A DNA stretch of 64,000 bases from Welwitschia mirabilis (GCA_051453625.1 JBOZIK010000001.1:255610336-255674335), one strand, 5' to 3'; numbered from the stretch's first letter, positions 46,053 to 57,549 are shown. The notes: generated by a model not told the origin, from the letters alone. Program-made: numbers and translations.

Positions 46053-47231
46053 TAATTTAAATCCTAATATGGAGTGAGGAAACCAACTTTTATGAAAGAT
46101 ACAATCAATCTTAGAATGTTTCTTATTATTGTAATAATGGCAGGTGATATTAGCTAAAGAATTATTGGAGTTTATCTTAGATAAGTATTTGAAATATAAG
46201 TAGTGATAAGAATTGAATAAGCTAGGAAATGATTTTTAAGAAACTTGATCCTTAACTCTATAAGAGGTTGAGGCAAAGTTACTTTTTAAGTATTTAATTT
46301 CCTTTTTCCTAATCTCAAGCTTATCTAAAAGGGCTTATTTTCTTTTCTCAAATGGTTTACTCTATGAGTAAGATTTTGATATTCCAAATATAATTCTAAT
46401 TTTATATCATTTAGCATATCTTCATTAATGACAGAATCAATGTGATAAGAAGAGCTTACCTTTTCATTGACGATAGTCATGAGAGAGATACCATTACATT
46501 CTGAATCAGAGTTTTGTTTACTTTCACTTTTTTCATCATCCCATGTTGTAGACAAGACTTTTTTCCCCTTTCTTTTGTCATCTTTTCTATTGTTCGGGTA
46601 GACATTCGATATGTGATCAAAACCTTTGCAAGAATAGCACTATATTTTATAAAGTCCTTCCTCTTTTCTTCTTGGTGGACTCTTTGACTGACCTCTAGCT
46701 CATCATCTCTGCATAAAGAGTTTAAAGCTTCTGGCTAAAAGAGCCACTTTACCATTGCTTTCTGGTTTTAGGGTAAACCCNNNNNNNNNNCTGTTTTTCA
46801 AATTTAAGCTCAAAGGTATAAAGGTTTCCTTGGAGTTCATCCAGTTTCATGATGTTTAGGTTCTTGCTTTCCTTAATAACTATCACTTTTGATTCAAACC
46901 TTTTTGATAGAGATCTCAAGGCTTTGCAAATCACTCTTGATTCTTCAATTGTTTTACCTAAGCCATACATAGAATTTACAATATCTATTAGTTTTGCAAA
47001 AAAATTACTTATACCTTTATTGTCTTTCATCTTTAGATCTTCAAACTGGATGATCAACATTTGAAGCTTAGCCTGCTTTACTAGATTGGTTCCTTTGTGA
47101 GTAGTTTTTAAAATGTCTTATGCTTCTTTGGAAGTGGTTTAGTTCACAACTCTTTTAAAATATTCTGGATCTATAGTCCTTTAAAATTATAAGTTATGGC
47201 TTATTTCTCGTCTGGCATCCATTTGTCATTA
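46053..47231 (-). pseudogene. Copia gag remnant, copy A
   Basis: The capsid part lies at 47060-46749 (open for 103 codons across a 10-N gap at 46781-46790) with the NSMYGLGKTIEESRVICKAL segment and the KFESKVIVIKESKNL segment. The zinc knuckle near 46640-46600 reads C-YS-C-KGFD-H-ISNV-Y, so the last Cys is Tyr. An acidic tail follows (46555-46325, open for 76 codons, SESKQNSDSE). The N-terminal part of gag is missing at the 100-N gap 47232-47331. Confidence 0.85.
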
Positions 47232-47331
47232 NNNNNNNNNNNNNNNNNNNNNNNNNNNNNNNNNNNNNNNNNNNNNNNNNNNNNNNNNNNNNNNNNNNNN
47301 NNNNNNNNNNNNNNNNNNNNNNNNNNNNNNN
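47232..47331. other. 100-N gap at the junction between two gag-pol copies
   Basis: To the left is the N-terminal side of gag copy A; to the right is RNase H of copy B. Compared with the intact parts of each copy, about 3.5 kb downstream of RNase H and about 0.26 kb of gag and leader are absent here. Confidence 0.8.
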
Positions 47332-47640
47332 CTTCGGTTGTAGAAAGAGATATGAAGCATTATTTCTTGCTATACCAGGTGATGAGACAATTTCCAAAGA
47401 AGAAGCATCCACCACTTATTCCCTTGTGATCATCTTTGCATCTGACCCAATCTGCATCGCTATAACCTGTTAAGATTAAGGGAGTATTATTTGAAAACCA
47501 TAAGCCAAAGTCTTAAGTATATTTTACATAGCGAAGTATTCTTTTTTCAGTAGTAAGATACGATTCCTTTGGTTTTCTTTGATATCTGGCACACAAACCA
47601 ACACTAAAAGCTATGTCTAGGAGACTAGATGTTAGATATA
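47332..47640 (-). pseudogene. Copia RNase H remnant, copy B (cut by gap)
   Basis: Matches copy A from 43228 rightwards. The C-terminal part, including the ADIFTKPL ending, would lie in the gap. Confidence 0.8.
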
Positions 47641-48300
47641 ATAGAATTCCAATAATACTACAATATACCTTTTGATCCACATCCTTACCATCTTCATCAA
47701 GAGAAAGTTTGACATTTGTGGCTATTGGAGATTCCATACATTTTGCATTTTTCAGTTTGAATTTTTTTATTAAATCCAAGGAGTATTTCTTCTGATTTAT
47801 AAAAATACCATGTTCATGTTGTTGAATTTTTAGACCCAAAAACATATTTACTGGTCCAACCGTGCTCATTTCACATTCTGAACTCATTAGATTTACAAAA
47901 ACATTTGACAAATTTACATTTGTTGACTAAAAAATAATATCATCCACATAGATTTGAACCAAAATTAAGTCATCATTAAAAACTTTTCGAAATAAAGTTC
48001 TATCAATGGAGCCTCTAGAAAAACCATGTTGAAGTAAGAAAGAGGAAAGCTTTTTATACCAAGCTCTGGGATCTTGTTTTAATCCATACAAGACCTTGTT
48101 AAGTTTATATACATAATCAAGTTTATGAGGATTAGAGAATATTTGAGTTTGCTTTACGTACACTTCTTTTTCAATGTGTCCATTAAGAAAATCACTTTTT
48201 ACATCCATTTGAAAAACTTTCATTTTCTTGTAATAAGCAAAAACTAGAAACATCCTTATTGATTCTAATTGAGCAACTGGTGCAATAAAAGTGTCTTCAC
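47641..48300 (-). pseudogene. Copia reverse transcriptase remnant, copy B
   Basis: Frames at 48253-47927 (108 codons) and 47911-47513 (132 codons) are open. They hold FQMDVKSDFLN, KLNKVLYGLKQDPRAWYKKL, RGSIDRTLFRK and the intact YVDDIIF active site, then the VNMFLGLKIQQ and SGLCARYQRKP-type ending region (as SVGLCARYQRKP). Identity to copy A is about 88% by eye. Confidence 0.9.
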
Positions 48301-49640
48301 AATCTACTTCTTCTATTTAAGAGTACTCTTAAGCCACTAGTCTAGCTTTGTTCTTTGTAATTTCATTTTTCTCATTTACTTTATTTCTAAAAATCCACTT
48401 TGTTCCTATGACATTCTTTCCAGTTGGTTTTAGAATAAGTGACCAAACCTGATTTTGAGTGAATTGTTCAAGTTCTTCTTGCATTACATTGATTCAACTA
48501 GGACCAGAATTAGCCTCCTCAAAGGATTTAAATTCTACTTAAGGTAACAGAGAGACATGAGTATCAAAGTTTTTAAGAGAATTTCTAGTGATAATACCTT
48601 ACTGAACATTTCAATGATAGATTCTAGAGGATGATTCTTGAGTTCCTTAATTTCTGGGATTGCCTTATATTTTGAGATTTCTTTGTTTTAATTGATAAGA
48701 CAAGAAAGAATTAAATCTTCATCAAGGCCAATAGATTTTGAGGAATCTAAAACATCATGAATTTTTACATTGATAAATTCTTCCATATGTAGAGTTCATT
48801 TATTAAACACTCTGTAGGCTCTACTAGATTGAGAGTACCCTAAAACGATTCCTTCATCTAACTTAGAATCGAATTTTGCTAATTCTTATTTATCTGTCAA
48901 AATAAAGCACTTACTTCCAAAGGTTTTAAAGTAAGATATATTGGCCTTCTTTTCTTTCCAGAGCTCATAAGGAGTTTTAGAAATTCCAGGCCTTAGTTAC
49001 ATTCTATTTGAAATATGATAAGCCATGTTCACTATTTTAGTCCAAAACCATTTTGGAATATTTTTGTTATTTAGCATTACTCTTACCATATCTAGTATGG
49101 TTCGATTTTTCCTTTCAGCTATTCCATTTTGTTGAGGGGTTTTAGGAGCTGAAAACTCATGGCCAATTCCATTTGAATTGTAATAGAGTTCAAATCTTTT
49201 ATTCTCAAACTCTCTACCATGATTACTTTGTATTTTCTTTATTACTTACTCCTTTTTAGTTTGAAGCTTCTTGAAAATTTTAATGAAATTTTCATAGGCA
49301 TCAGATTTTGCATGAAGAAAAGCTATTCACAAAAATCTAGAAAAATCGTTAACCATAACTAGAAAATATCTTTTTCTAAATAGATTAGTAGTTTGAATAG
49401 GTCCAACTAAATCTATATAAATTAAATCTAAAGATTTACTAGTTCTGATATCACTAATTCTTTATGAGATATTCTAATTTATTTTTACTTTTGACAAGTA
49501 TCACATAGTCCTTGGTGAGAGAAAGAAATTTTAGGAAGACCCCTAACTATATCATCATAACATAATTTTTTCAATTAATCAAAACTAATGTGACCTAAAT
49601 TTTAATGCCAGATGACATCTTTTTGAGTATGAGAATATAG
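48301..49640 (-). pseudogene. Copia integrase remnant, copy B
   Basis: Same block order as copy A. The catalytic core and its SAPKTPQQNG-like end lie near 49360-49130, more complete than in copy A, and the finger region near 49640-49490. Between them and RT is the linker with VFNK-like and RNSLK-like text. Stops are frequent. Confidence 0.75.
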
Positions 49641-49990
49641 AAAAGTAGATTTATTAGATTGATTTACACAATACACATTTTCGTGTCTATTTGCAACAAG
49701 TAATAGTTGATCTATTTTACTGTGTTTCACAATACATTTATTTTTATTAGAAAATACTTTATGACCTTTATCATAAATCTTACTAATGCTTAATAAATTA
49801 TGCTTTAATCCATTGATAAATAATACATTGTAAATAATTGGTAAATTACCTCCTTCAATTTGAGTTCTTCCATTGTCTTCAAAATTTACTTCACGTCCAT
49901 TGTATTCCTTGAAGTTGATGAAGTTAGACTTGTCACCTTTCATATATCTAAAGCAATCACTATCCAAATACTAGAAAGAATGATTAATTT
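49641..49990 (-). pseudogene. Copia protease remnant, copy B
   Basis: A 121-codon open frame (49967-49602) starts just inside the catalytic motif. The active site reads LDSDC instead of LDSGC, so Asp is kept but Gly is Asp. It continues with VNFEDNGRTQIEGG, NVLFINGLKHNLLSIS and the segment that leads to the integrase. Confidence 0.85.
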
Positions 49991-51525
49991 CTTTTAAATC
50001 CATTTAGATTAATAGGCTTTTATTAGTGGATTTTGGGATCCACTTCAGGTATTTTTTTACTTACATGTTGATTTGATTTTCGGGAAAAAATAAACTTAGA
50101 ATCAAAAATGAAGTGAGGAAACTAACTTTTGCAAAAGATACAATCAATCTTAGAATGACTCTTTTTGTTGCAATAATGGCAGGTAATATTTGCTAAAGGG
50201 TTTTTGGAGTTTTTCTTAGATAAAGGTTTGAAGTACGAATATCAATAAGAATTAAATAGGTTAGGTTATGATTTGCTAGGAACTTTTTCTTTAAACCAAT
50301 AGGAGGTTGAGGCAAGATTACACTTCAAATATTTAATTCCCTTTTCTCTAATCTCAAGCTTATCTAAAATGTTTTTATTTTATTTTCTAAGATTATTTAC
50401 TCTATGAGCTAGATTTTTATATTCCAAATACAATTTCATTTCTATATCATTTAGTGTATCATCACTAATAACTGAATCAATGAGAGGAGAGGAGCATACC
50501 TTTTCATTGACGATGTTCATGAGATAGACAAAACCATGTTCTGAATCTAAGTTTTATTTACTCTCACTTTCTTCATCATCCCATTTTGTTGATAGGACTT
50601 TCTCTCCTTTTCTTTTATCATCTTTTCTATTGTTTGAGTAGATACTTGATGTGTAACCAAAACCTTTTCATGAATAGCACTGAATTTCATGAAATCCTTT
50701 CTCTTTTCTTCTTAGTGGTCTCTTAGACTGATCTCCATCTTATCATCTCTGCATGAAGCATCTGAATCTTCTCGTTAGAAGATCCACTTCATCATTGCTT
50801 TCTGATTCTTAATTAGATCCATCTTTGGTCTCAGGAATTTCATGTGTGGTAGTTAATGCCATACTTTTCTTCTTCTATTTTGCAAATTTGAGCTTAAATG
50901 TATAAAGGTTCCTTTGGAGTTCATTCAATTTCATAATTTTTAGGTCCTTCCTTTCTTTAATGGAAGTCACTTTTGATTTAAACCTTTTGGGCAAAGATCT
51001 TAAGGCTTTATGAATCACTCTTGATTTTTCAATTGTTTCACCTTATTCATGCATAGAATTTACAATATCTATTAGCTTTACAAATAATTAATTTATACCT
51101 TTATCATCTTTCATCTTTAGATTTTCAAACTGAGTGATTAGCATCAAAATATTATCCTGCTTTACTAGATTGATTTCTTTATGAGCAGTTTCTTATATGT
51201 CTCAAGATTTTTTGGTAGTGGTGTAATTCAAAACTGTTTTAAAATATTCTAAACCGATGGCACAGAAGATGGCATTTAGACCTTTGAAGTTGCAACTTAT
51301 GGCTAATTTTTCATTCGACTTCCATTTGTCCTTGCTCTTTGGAGTAGCTAACTTAGTTATTAAATCTTGCATAGTAGGAGGATAATACCCATTACTAATA
51401 GACTTCCATATTTAAAGGTCAATGGATTAAATAAAGACTCTCATCTTTGCTTTATAATAACCATAATTTGTTCTATCGAAGAAGGGAGGTCTTGTGACAG
51501 AATCTCCTTTAGTGAGTTGACTCAT
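49991..51525 (-). pseudogene. Copia gag remnant, copy B
   Basis: The start codon is visible at 51525 and the N-terminus reads MSQLTKGDSVTRPPFF, the SIRE gag opening, followed by a W/Y-K-KM block and NAIFCAIG. The zinc knuckle near 50690-50640 is destroyed (Cys to stop, His to Tyr, Cys to Tyr). An acidic tail follows near 50590-50480. Only 65 bases separate the ATG from the LTR edge, a short leader typical of the family. Confidence 0.85.
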
Positions 51526-51577
51526 TTTCTAGGGATGAGTGGAGTAGAAATTTGTTAAGATCTGTTGCTCAACCTTT

Positions 51578-51590
51578 CTCTGATACTAAT
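51578..51590 (-). promoter_or_regulatory. tRNA-iMet-type primer-binding site
   Basis: On the minus strand ATTAGTATCAGAG directly follows the LTR terminus CTACTTTCA. The expected site is ATTGGTATCAGAG, so a single G-to-A change separates them. Confidence 0.85.
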
Positions 51591-52897
51591 TGAAAGTAGA
51601 GGATTGACCCTAGAGGTGGATGAATAGGTTTTTAAAAAATCAATTTTATTATTCTTCACAACCTACAAATAAGACAAGTAGAAAAGCAATACAAAAACAA
51701 GATATTCAATGGTGGATAGACACCACCCTTCAGCTCCTTAGATTCTTTATCCTTGGAGGGCATGTATTAGCTTTTAATAATGGTTTTTAGGCTCACAAAA
51801 TAATCTTTTACAATCACAGAGGATTTTATGGTTGATCCTTAACACAGATGAATGGAAAAAAGAAGAATACACAGATGCATAAATTTTCTCATAGAGGTAC
51901 AACAATCTCTTCTTCTATGTAGTTGCAATGATAGATTCAATCAGAAATCTGAACTTGAAATAGCTTAGATACAATGCTAAAAGAGTATTATGATTCTTCT
52001 TTTTAAATTTCTGATCTCACAAGAAAAAAGCCCTTCCTTTCTTTTGATTGAAAAAGAGCTTAAATACTAAGGATACATAAGGTAATCATTTGATAAGGAT
52101 GAAGTGAACCGTTGTTCTTTTACTAAAATATTATGCTCTATTTGATGAAACTTGAAAACACAATGATTACATTTTTACTTATATGATCAACCTTGACATA
52201 GTACTCAGTCACCCGAATATGTGGTCATCCTTATTCTTAATATTTGATCACCCTTATTTATTATAGATTTCTCAGTACAAAACAGGTTCATATTCGGTCA
52301 CTCTTATCTTTATATGTGGTCGAGCTTTACTCAGTTGCCTTAATATTTATTAATTAATTGACCTTGTAAGGATAGATTCTAGGTAGAATGTAGTCACCCA
52401 TAATTAAGTCCTTCGATTGCCCTTACATTCATCAGATTTAGGTTTTACTAATTGTCATGCAGCCACTCGTCTAAAATTAGTCAATCGTCCGTTCTGTCAT
52501 CAGACTGAATTTCATAGATTACAATGTGATTGCCCATGTCCATTTAGTAGTTATCCATGTTTGTCCTAGTTCTTATGCACAGGCTAAAATGGGGTTGCCC
52601 AAATATGAGTTTTCAATTACCCATTATTGAACTGGTCTTCTTCCTAATGTGTCAGATCAGTCACTAAGTATGATGAACTTGGTCACCCATTCTTCAACTG
52701 GTCATTTTCTTAATATGCATCATTCTGGTCACTCGATGTTCTATGTATGATCACCTAATTCTAAAGTAGTTTCACATTTCTTTAACAAGTTGGTTACTCA
52801 GTCTTAGAAGTCGATCCCTCAATTCTGGGAAATATCTGCACAATAGACTAACTACAAAAAACTCGTTAAATTAATCAATGTCAGTGGGCTCTCAACA
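51591..52897 (-). mobile_element. 5' LTR of minus-strand SIRE-like copia array
   Basis: This 1307-bp LTR starts (minus) TGTTGAGAGCCC at 52897 and ends CTACTTTCA at 51591. It pairs with 39708-40987. The iterated box is again (C/T)GGTCACCC-like, e.g. near 52208, 52398, 52681 and 52726. Confidence 0.88.
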
Positions 52898-52902
52898 GCA
52901 TC
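52898..52902. other. Right target-site duplication GCATC
   Basis: Matches 39703-39707. Confidence 0.75.
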
Positions 52903-53340
52903 CAAAAGTATGCTATTTTGGTGAAGGAGGATATAAAGTATAAAATTTTAAATGTTTGTTTATTTTTAACTTATTTTAGAATAATCATTTAAGGTTTAAG
53001 AAAATATTTATTATATGAACATTTCATACAAGAAGAGAAATTAAACTCTAAAAGCTAACCCTTAAATTAATTTATGTAGAAGTTAAAATTAGGCTAAGTA
53101 AAATTTTTCAAAAATTTATAATCTTGATTTTAAAAGATTAAAGCAAATAATTATTAAAATGAATTAGTGGATATGATTGACATTCTATAAAAAATTTAGT
53201 AATGAAGATGTTTATGAAATTTATAAGAATTTAACTTTTTCAAAATAATAGCATATGCCTTATTTAACTATTAGTAAAGTAAGTTTACATGTCTTACTAG
53301 CATAATTTTAAAATTACCATTATAGAAATACTCTTATTAA

Positions 53341-53685
53341 AAAACTATTAAAAGAGATGATAATATCCTTTGTTTAAAACATTTTCAGAGCATTACAAAT
53401 AAAGAAGGGTAGGTGAAAATTGATAAAGTAATGGATGCAGAGACTTTTATTTTTTCATAAATAGTTTTATCAAATTTAGCTTTACTAATTAAAAAAAAAT
53501 GGATGAGTGTTTTTTGTGTCTATTTTACTAATGCTATAAGGAATACTTTAGGCTTAAACATTGATACTGTGTAATAAATTTTCCAATACCTATGTAAATC
53601 AATTTCTATGATCAAAAATACAAGAAGATTCATGAAAATTGATTTAGGTTTTTGCTCATTAATTGGAAGAATATTGTTACTATAA
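53341..53685 (+). pseudogene. Unrecognised coding-like remnant
   Basis: One frame is readable for about 115 codons, with four TAG/TAA stops that fit decayed Gln codons. Visible blocks are DNILCLKHFQSITNKEG, DAETFIFS, SVFCVYFTNAIRNTLGLNID and MKIDLGFCSLIGRI. The last block loosely recalls LKIDLGFVLYMNI in the third ORF at 2231, so it could be another third-ORF fragment. Ser/Gln-rich text at 53784-54110 may be its tail. No family assignment is firm. Confidence 0.35.
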
Positions 53686-54327
53686 ATATTCTTCATTTTT
53701 AACCTAGAAATAAGAATAATAGAGTACTTTTAATTCTTTCAATTTATGGAATAAAAATATTAGTATTATGTAATCTTGTTAGTACTAAAGAGGTTTCCTC
53801 CTCTAGTCAAACATCTTAGGAGCAATTAGATTTTCTACTTAAAACATTAGGGGACTCTATAGATTCATTCATTGTATAGTAATCTTAGAGTGAGAAAGGA
53901 ATTTTTCCCAAGATGTTAGAAAGTGATAAAATTAGTTTTTAAACTCTATTATTAACTCTTTAAGAATAGAATTACTAGAGAGTTTATGGACTTAAGAGAA
54001 GGATTCAATTCTTAAGAAAAGAGTCAGCCTCCTAGAACTTAAAAATCACTTTTGTAAATAGAACATGTTCTTCTAGTAGTCAAAATTTAATAAAGAAAAG
54101 GAGAATAAGTTATAATTAGAGAATAATCTAGTCTCTTACTTTGACTTTCTTAATTCTGCTACCTTTTTATATACAATGCTAAAAATAGAATAAAAAATGA
54201 AAATAATAGTTAAAGGAAGAAAGATAAAAATTAAAATTACCTCATTTAAAAACAAAAAGGAATTTATGGTAGAGATGCTAGAGAGCATAGCCTTTCCAAA
54301 CTTTAATACACAAAATATATTGAAAAA
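53686..54327. other. Possible Ser/Gln-rich tail of the preceding remnant
   Basis: Frame-like text EVSSSSQTS and LKTLGDSIDSFIV near 53790-53880 is interrupted by many TAG and TAA codons. Nothing else is recognised. Confidence 0.3.
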
Positions 54328-54645
54328 CTATGTGTTTTGAAATCCTTATGCATAGTGGAGGCCTAGAGCTAGGAGAGAATCCTAGGAAGCCAGAATGATC
54401 TTCAATGAAATAATCTCATTTTTTATTGATTCATTATGTAAATATATATATATATATATATATAGGATAGGAATTCAAAAATAGCATACTACATCGAAAA
54501 AATAATGGATTTGTTAATAATTAGCTAGAACAATCTACTAAAAACATGTAAATAATTTGGTACATAGGCACTTTCATTATATACTTTATTTAACTAAAAA
54601 GTATTTAAAAAATCCAATAAATAAAACCCAATAAACCCATACTTA
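54328..54645 (-). mobile_element. Probable 3' LTR of a small copia-like element
   Basis: Shares with 56530-56750 the ordered blocks GTTTTGAAATCC, TAGGAGAGAATC, TCTTCAATGAAAT, GGAATTCAAAAATAGCA and CCAATAAATAAAAC. It holds a (TA)n run at 54441-54464 and about 70 extra bases near its right end. Confidence 0.55.
54441..54464. repeat. (TA)n microsatellite
   Basis: About twelve TA units inside the probable LTR; the other copy has only ATATATA at this position, so the run expanded after insertion. Confidence 0.9.
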
Positions 54646-56516
54646 AAAGTCTAAAAGATGAGGACTTGAATGTTACACAATTTCTACAACATGCCTCTAG
54701 CATAGTAGTAGAGCACACATCTAAAGCACTAATTAAAAAGGCATCAATCTTCAAACCAATAGTGGAAACACCAAGCTACTGAAATGTGCAACTTCAAGGA
54801 AGATTTCCTTTAAGTAATCTTCTTAGATGAATTTGCACCCTTCATCCTATGCAACTTCAAAGAGGACATCCTTTAAATAATCTCCTTAAGTAACCTATGT
54901 ACCTTGCTTAAAATCATGGGACACACCCAATGTTTAAATAGAAAACGTTTAACATACAAATGAGACTAACCCCCAAGCAATTTTTATATAAAATATTATT
55001 ATAAGAAGTGTCCTTCACCACTTCTTATAGTATCATTTTATACAAAATTGCATATCACATGAATTAATTGGGATAAGCCCTCACCTTAGATTAAAAACTA
55101 AACTCATGTCAACATCCTGTTAGTGGAGAGAGGTAAGGGTTAGTAATTTTTAACCCCTACTAAAAATTGGATTGCACAATAAAAGGATTTACAAAATTAA
55201 AACCCCTTTAACATGGAGAATATAACAAATATTAAAAGAAAACTAATATTGTATTATAAGTATGGTAACATTAAGCTAAATCAGAATGTTGACAGGTTGG
55301 GTGACATGTCAGAGCCTATGGATTTGCCATGCTTAATGATTTTTATAGTGAAAACATGACAACATACTCTTTTCTTAAAATATCATGTAAGTAGGCATGT
55401 TGCAACCAGATTGTATTGCTCTTTTTCTCCACTCTGTGTAACCTAGACATGTAATTCATATTTGTAATCTCTAGAATTAAATCAAAAATTGCAAAATGGT
55501 TAAGCATCATCATCTATCATTGCAAGTAGGTTAAGATCTAGTAAATGGCATGCTTCCTTTAAATATAAAGCTTTTGCATTTAGAACCACAGAAGTTGATG
55601 CTACCCATGGTACTATAAGTCTCTAGTCCGTGCTTAACCTTTGCCTTAGTTTTCTAGCTCTTTAATGCTAGCAAAGAAATGCCTTTAAATAGAATAATTT
55701 GGCTAATCGATACTTTACCTTAGTAAATAAATGAATTTCTCATGGCAACGTAATTCTTGGCACTCAAAACATTGGAATCCTTAATGTGGATGAATTTTAG
55801 CATGGTTGACATATTAATATAGAAGCCTTTACTCTTCGGATTGCTTTGCATGTAAATGGCACCTTCCATAGCATGGATGAAAAAACACTTCTCAAGGTCA
55901 TTTCAAACTATGAAACCACTTGCTACACTTGAAAAACCAGAACTCTCTTTGTGCTACATTAGGATATTATCATGTTGTTCTAGATGTGGCTATTTATTTG
56001 GTTTTCTTGTAGTATTGATAAATTATCTTCATCTTTGTATCATACAAGATTCTAACAGCATGGTCATATGCCTTAGTAATGTAGATGAAATTTTGATAGA
56101 GCTGATGATGCTAATTAAGTGGAGAAAAGAGATGGTTGAAGTCATTGGATGTTAGATCATTGAAGAAGATGTGCAAATGCATTATGATCTTGTCATAATT
56201 GTTGATGATGCAATCTTGTAGAGACTTTAAGATATTAAACTTCATATATGTGGTTAATGATAGTGGCACAATCCAAATCCACCACGTGGATTGAATGTAA
56301 ATGTGCTTCTAGCTATAAGAAGCAAATTAGCTTGCAGAATAACATCTATAAAGCATTGAAAATAAAGGTCTATCACTCATTATTGATCACATAGTTATTA
56401 TTACTATCTCTAAAAGCCATTTATAAAACTCATGAAATAGTATTACTGTAAACAAATTTGATTTTAAAGGATTAATGTGTTGAACTTACAAGGCTCCTCT
56501 TCTCCATCTAAGTTTA
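54646..56516 (-). other. Internal region of the small copia-like element
   Basis: Less AT-rich than its surroundings. A 63-bp tandem duplication lies at 54787-54910. Around 56430-55990 the minus strand gives a fairly continuous frame (blocks such as HIFFNDLTSNDFNHLF) that I cannot assign. On the + strand 55856-56155 is open for 99 codons, also without recognised motifs, and the two frames overlap, so at most one is real. At under 2 kb the element lacks room for a full gag-pol. Confidence 0.35.
54787..54910. repeat. 63-bp tandem duplication
   Basis: Units start at 54787 (TGCAACTTCAAGGAAG) and 54850 (TGCAACTTCAAAGAGG) and share TTCCTTTAA(G/A)TAATCT. Confidence 0.8.
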
Positions 56517-56528
56517 TTTTAATATCAA
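56517..56528 (-). promoter_or_regulatory. Decayed tRNA-iMet-type primer-binding site
   Basis: On the minus strand TTGATATTAAAA next to the probable 5' LTR differs from TTGGTATCAGAG at four positions, all transitions. Confidence 0.4.
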
Positions 56529-56750
56529 TTATAAGTTTTAAAACCCTCATGCACAATGGAGATCAAAAAGTAGGAGAGAATCTCAATGAGCAAGAATCGT
56601 CTTCAATGAAATTAGTTTATTTTTTATTACCTCCTTATGCAAATATATACAAGAGAGGAATTCAAAAATAGCACACTAGATCTAAAAAGAATGGATCTGA
56701 TAATAATTAAAAAAAAAATCCAACAAATAAAACTCAACAAAAATAATAGG
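56529..56750 (-). mobile_element. Probable 5' LTR of a small copia-like element
   Basis: Partner of 54328-54645. The outer end is estimated from where the two copies stop matching. Confidence 0.5.
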
Positions 56751-57180
56751 AAGTTATTACTTTTATATACATTAATTCATCTCTTTACCTTGATAATGGG
56801 CATTCAAATAAATATATATGGAATTAAAGGGAATTCATGGAAACTATTTAAGAATATAAGAGAATAATAATAAGTACATATAAAAGTGGATTGAGGATTT
56901 AAAACAAAGTTAACTTAATAGGAAAGCATAGCATTACAAGAAAAAGAAATTTCTATTTTAATAAAAAAATTTGAATCATCTAATCAACTATTTTCTTAGT
57001 TCAACATTATTTTTCTTCATTTTGGAAAATTTTTTATTGAAATCATATACAAAGAAGCTGTAAAAATTTTAGAAAATTTAAATATTCATATTTTAAACAA
57101 CAACAAGAATTGGATGTCATGTTAGTTGAATAGAAAGCTTTAAAACTATCAAATAAATCTTATTTTCTTTGATCTAGTCA
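56751..57180. other. AT-rich stretch, nothing recognised
   Basis: A-rich with short frames only. The 76-codon frame at 56637-56867 overlaps the LTR and looks like chance. Confidence 0.35.
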
Positions 57181-57549
57181 AATTTTATTAAGAATCTAAA
57201 GAATGAAAATAGTATACTACTTTATGAAAATAAGAAATTAGAAGTTAGATTAAAAAAATGGATTGGATTTGAAAATGAGGAGTTACAAGCTTCAATAAGT
57301 ATACATTTATATCCTCAAAACGTACATGATTGTTTTGATGTGTATGAAGGATTCATAAATGATATATTATAGAAAATAGAGGGAGGATGAAGGAAAGTAT
57401 GTCAAATTGTTACTCAGTCTTTGAAAGGAATAAATGGTTTAAAATCTAAAGCTGCCTAAGAAAAGCTTTTAGCTTCAAATGATAAAAATAGATTCTCTCA
57501 TTTATTCAAGGATTTGATAAATGACCTTTGTATGTTTACAATAACATGA
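57181..57549 (+). pseudogene. Unrecognised coding-like remnant with coiled-coil start
   Basis: A frame of 122 codons contains only three internal stops, each fitting a lost Gln or Trp, before TGA at 57547. It begins with a Lys/Glu/Leu-rich helix (NENSILLYENKKLEVRLKKW) and continues with NVHDCFDVYEGFINDIL and RFSHLFKDLINDLCMF. I recognise no family. It lies upstream of the Athila-type pol at 59350 and could be its gag-side ORF, but it does not show the gag motifs seen at 25022. Confidence 0.4.

Noticed and set aside
39703-52902. Two independent, separately inserted copia elements
   Set aside because: The matching GCATC duplications outside the outer LTRs, and the lack of any inner LTR in the assembled sequence, favour one tandem unit, although a wrong scaffold join cannot be excluded.
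55856-56155. 99-codon + frame as a possible host gene
   Set aside because: It overlaps a competing minus frame inside a probable small retroelement and carries no recognised motif, so I did not call it a gene.
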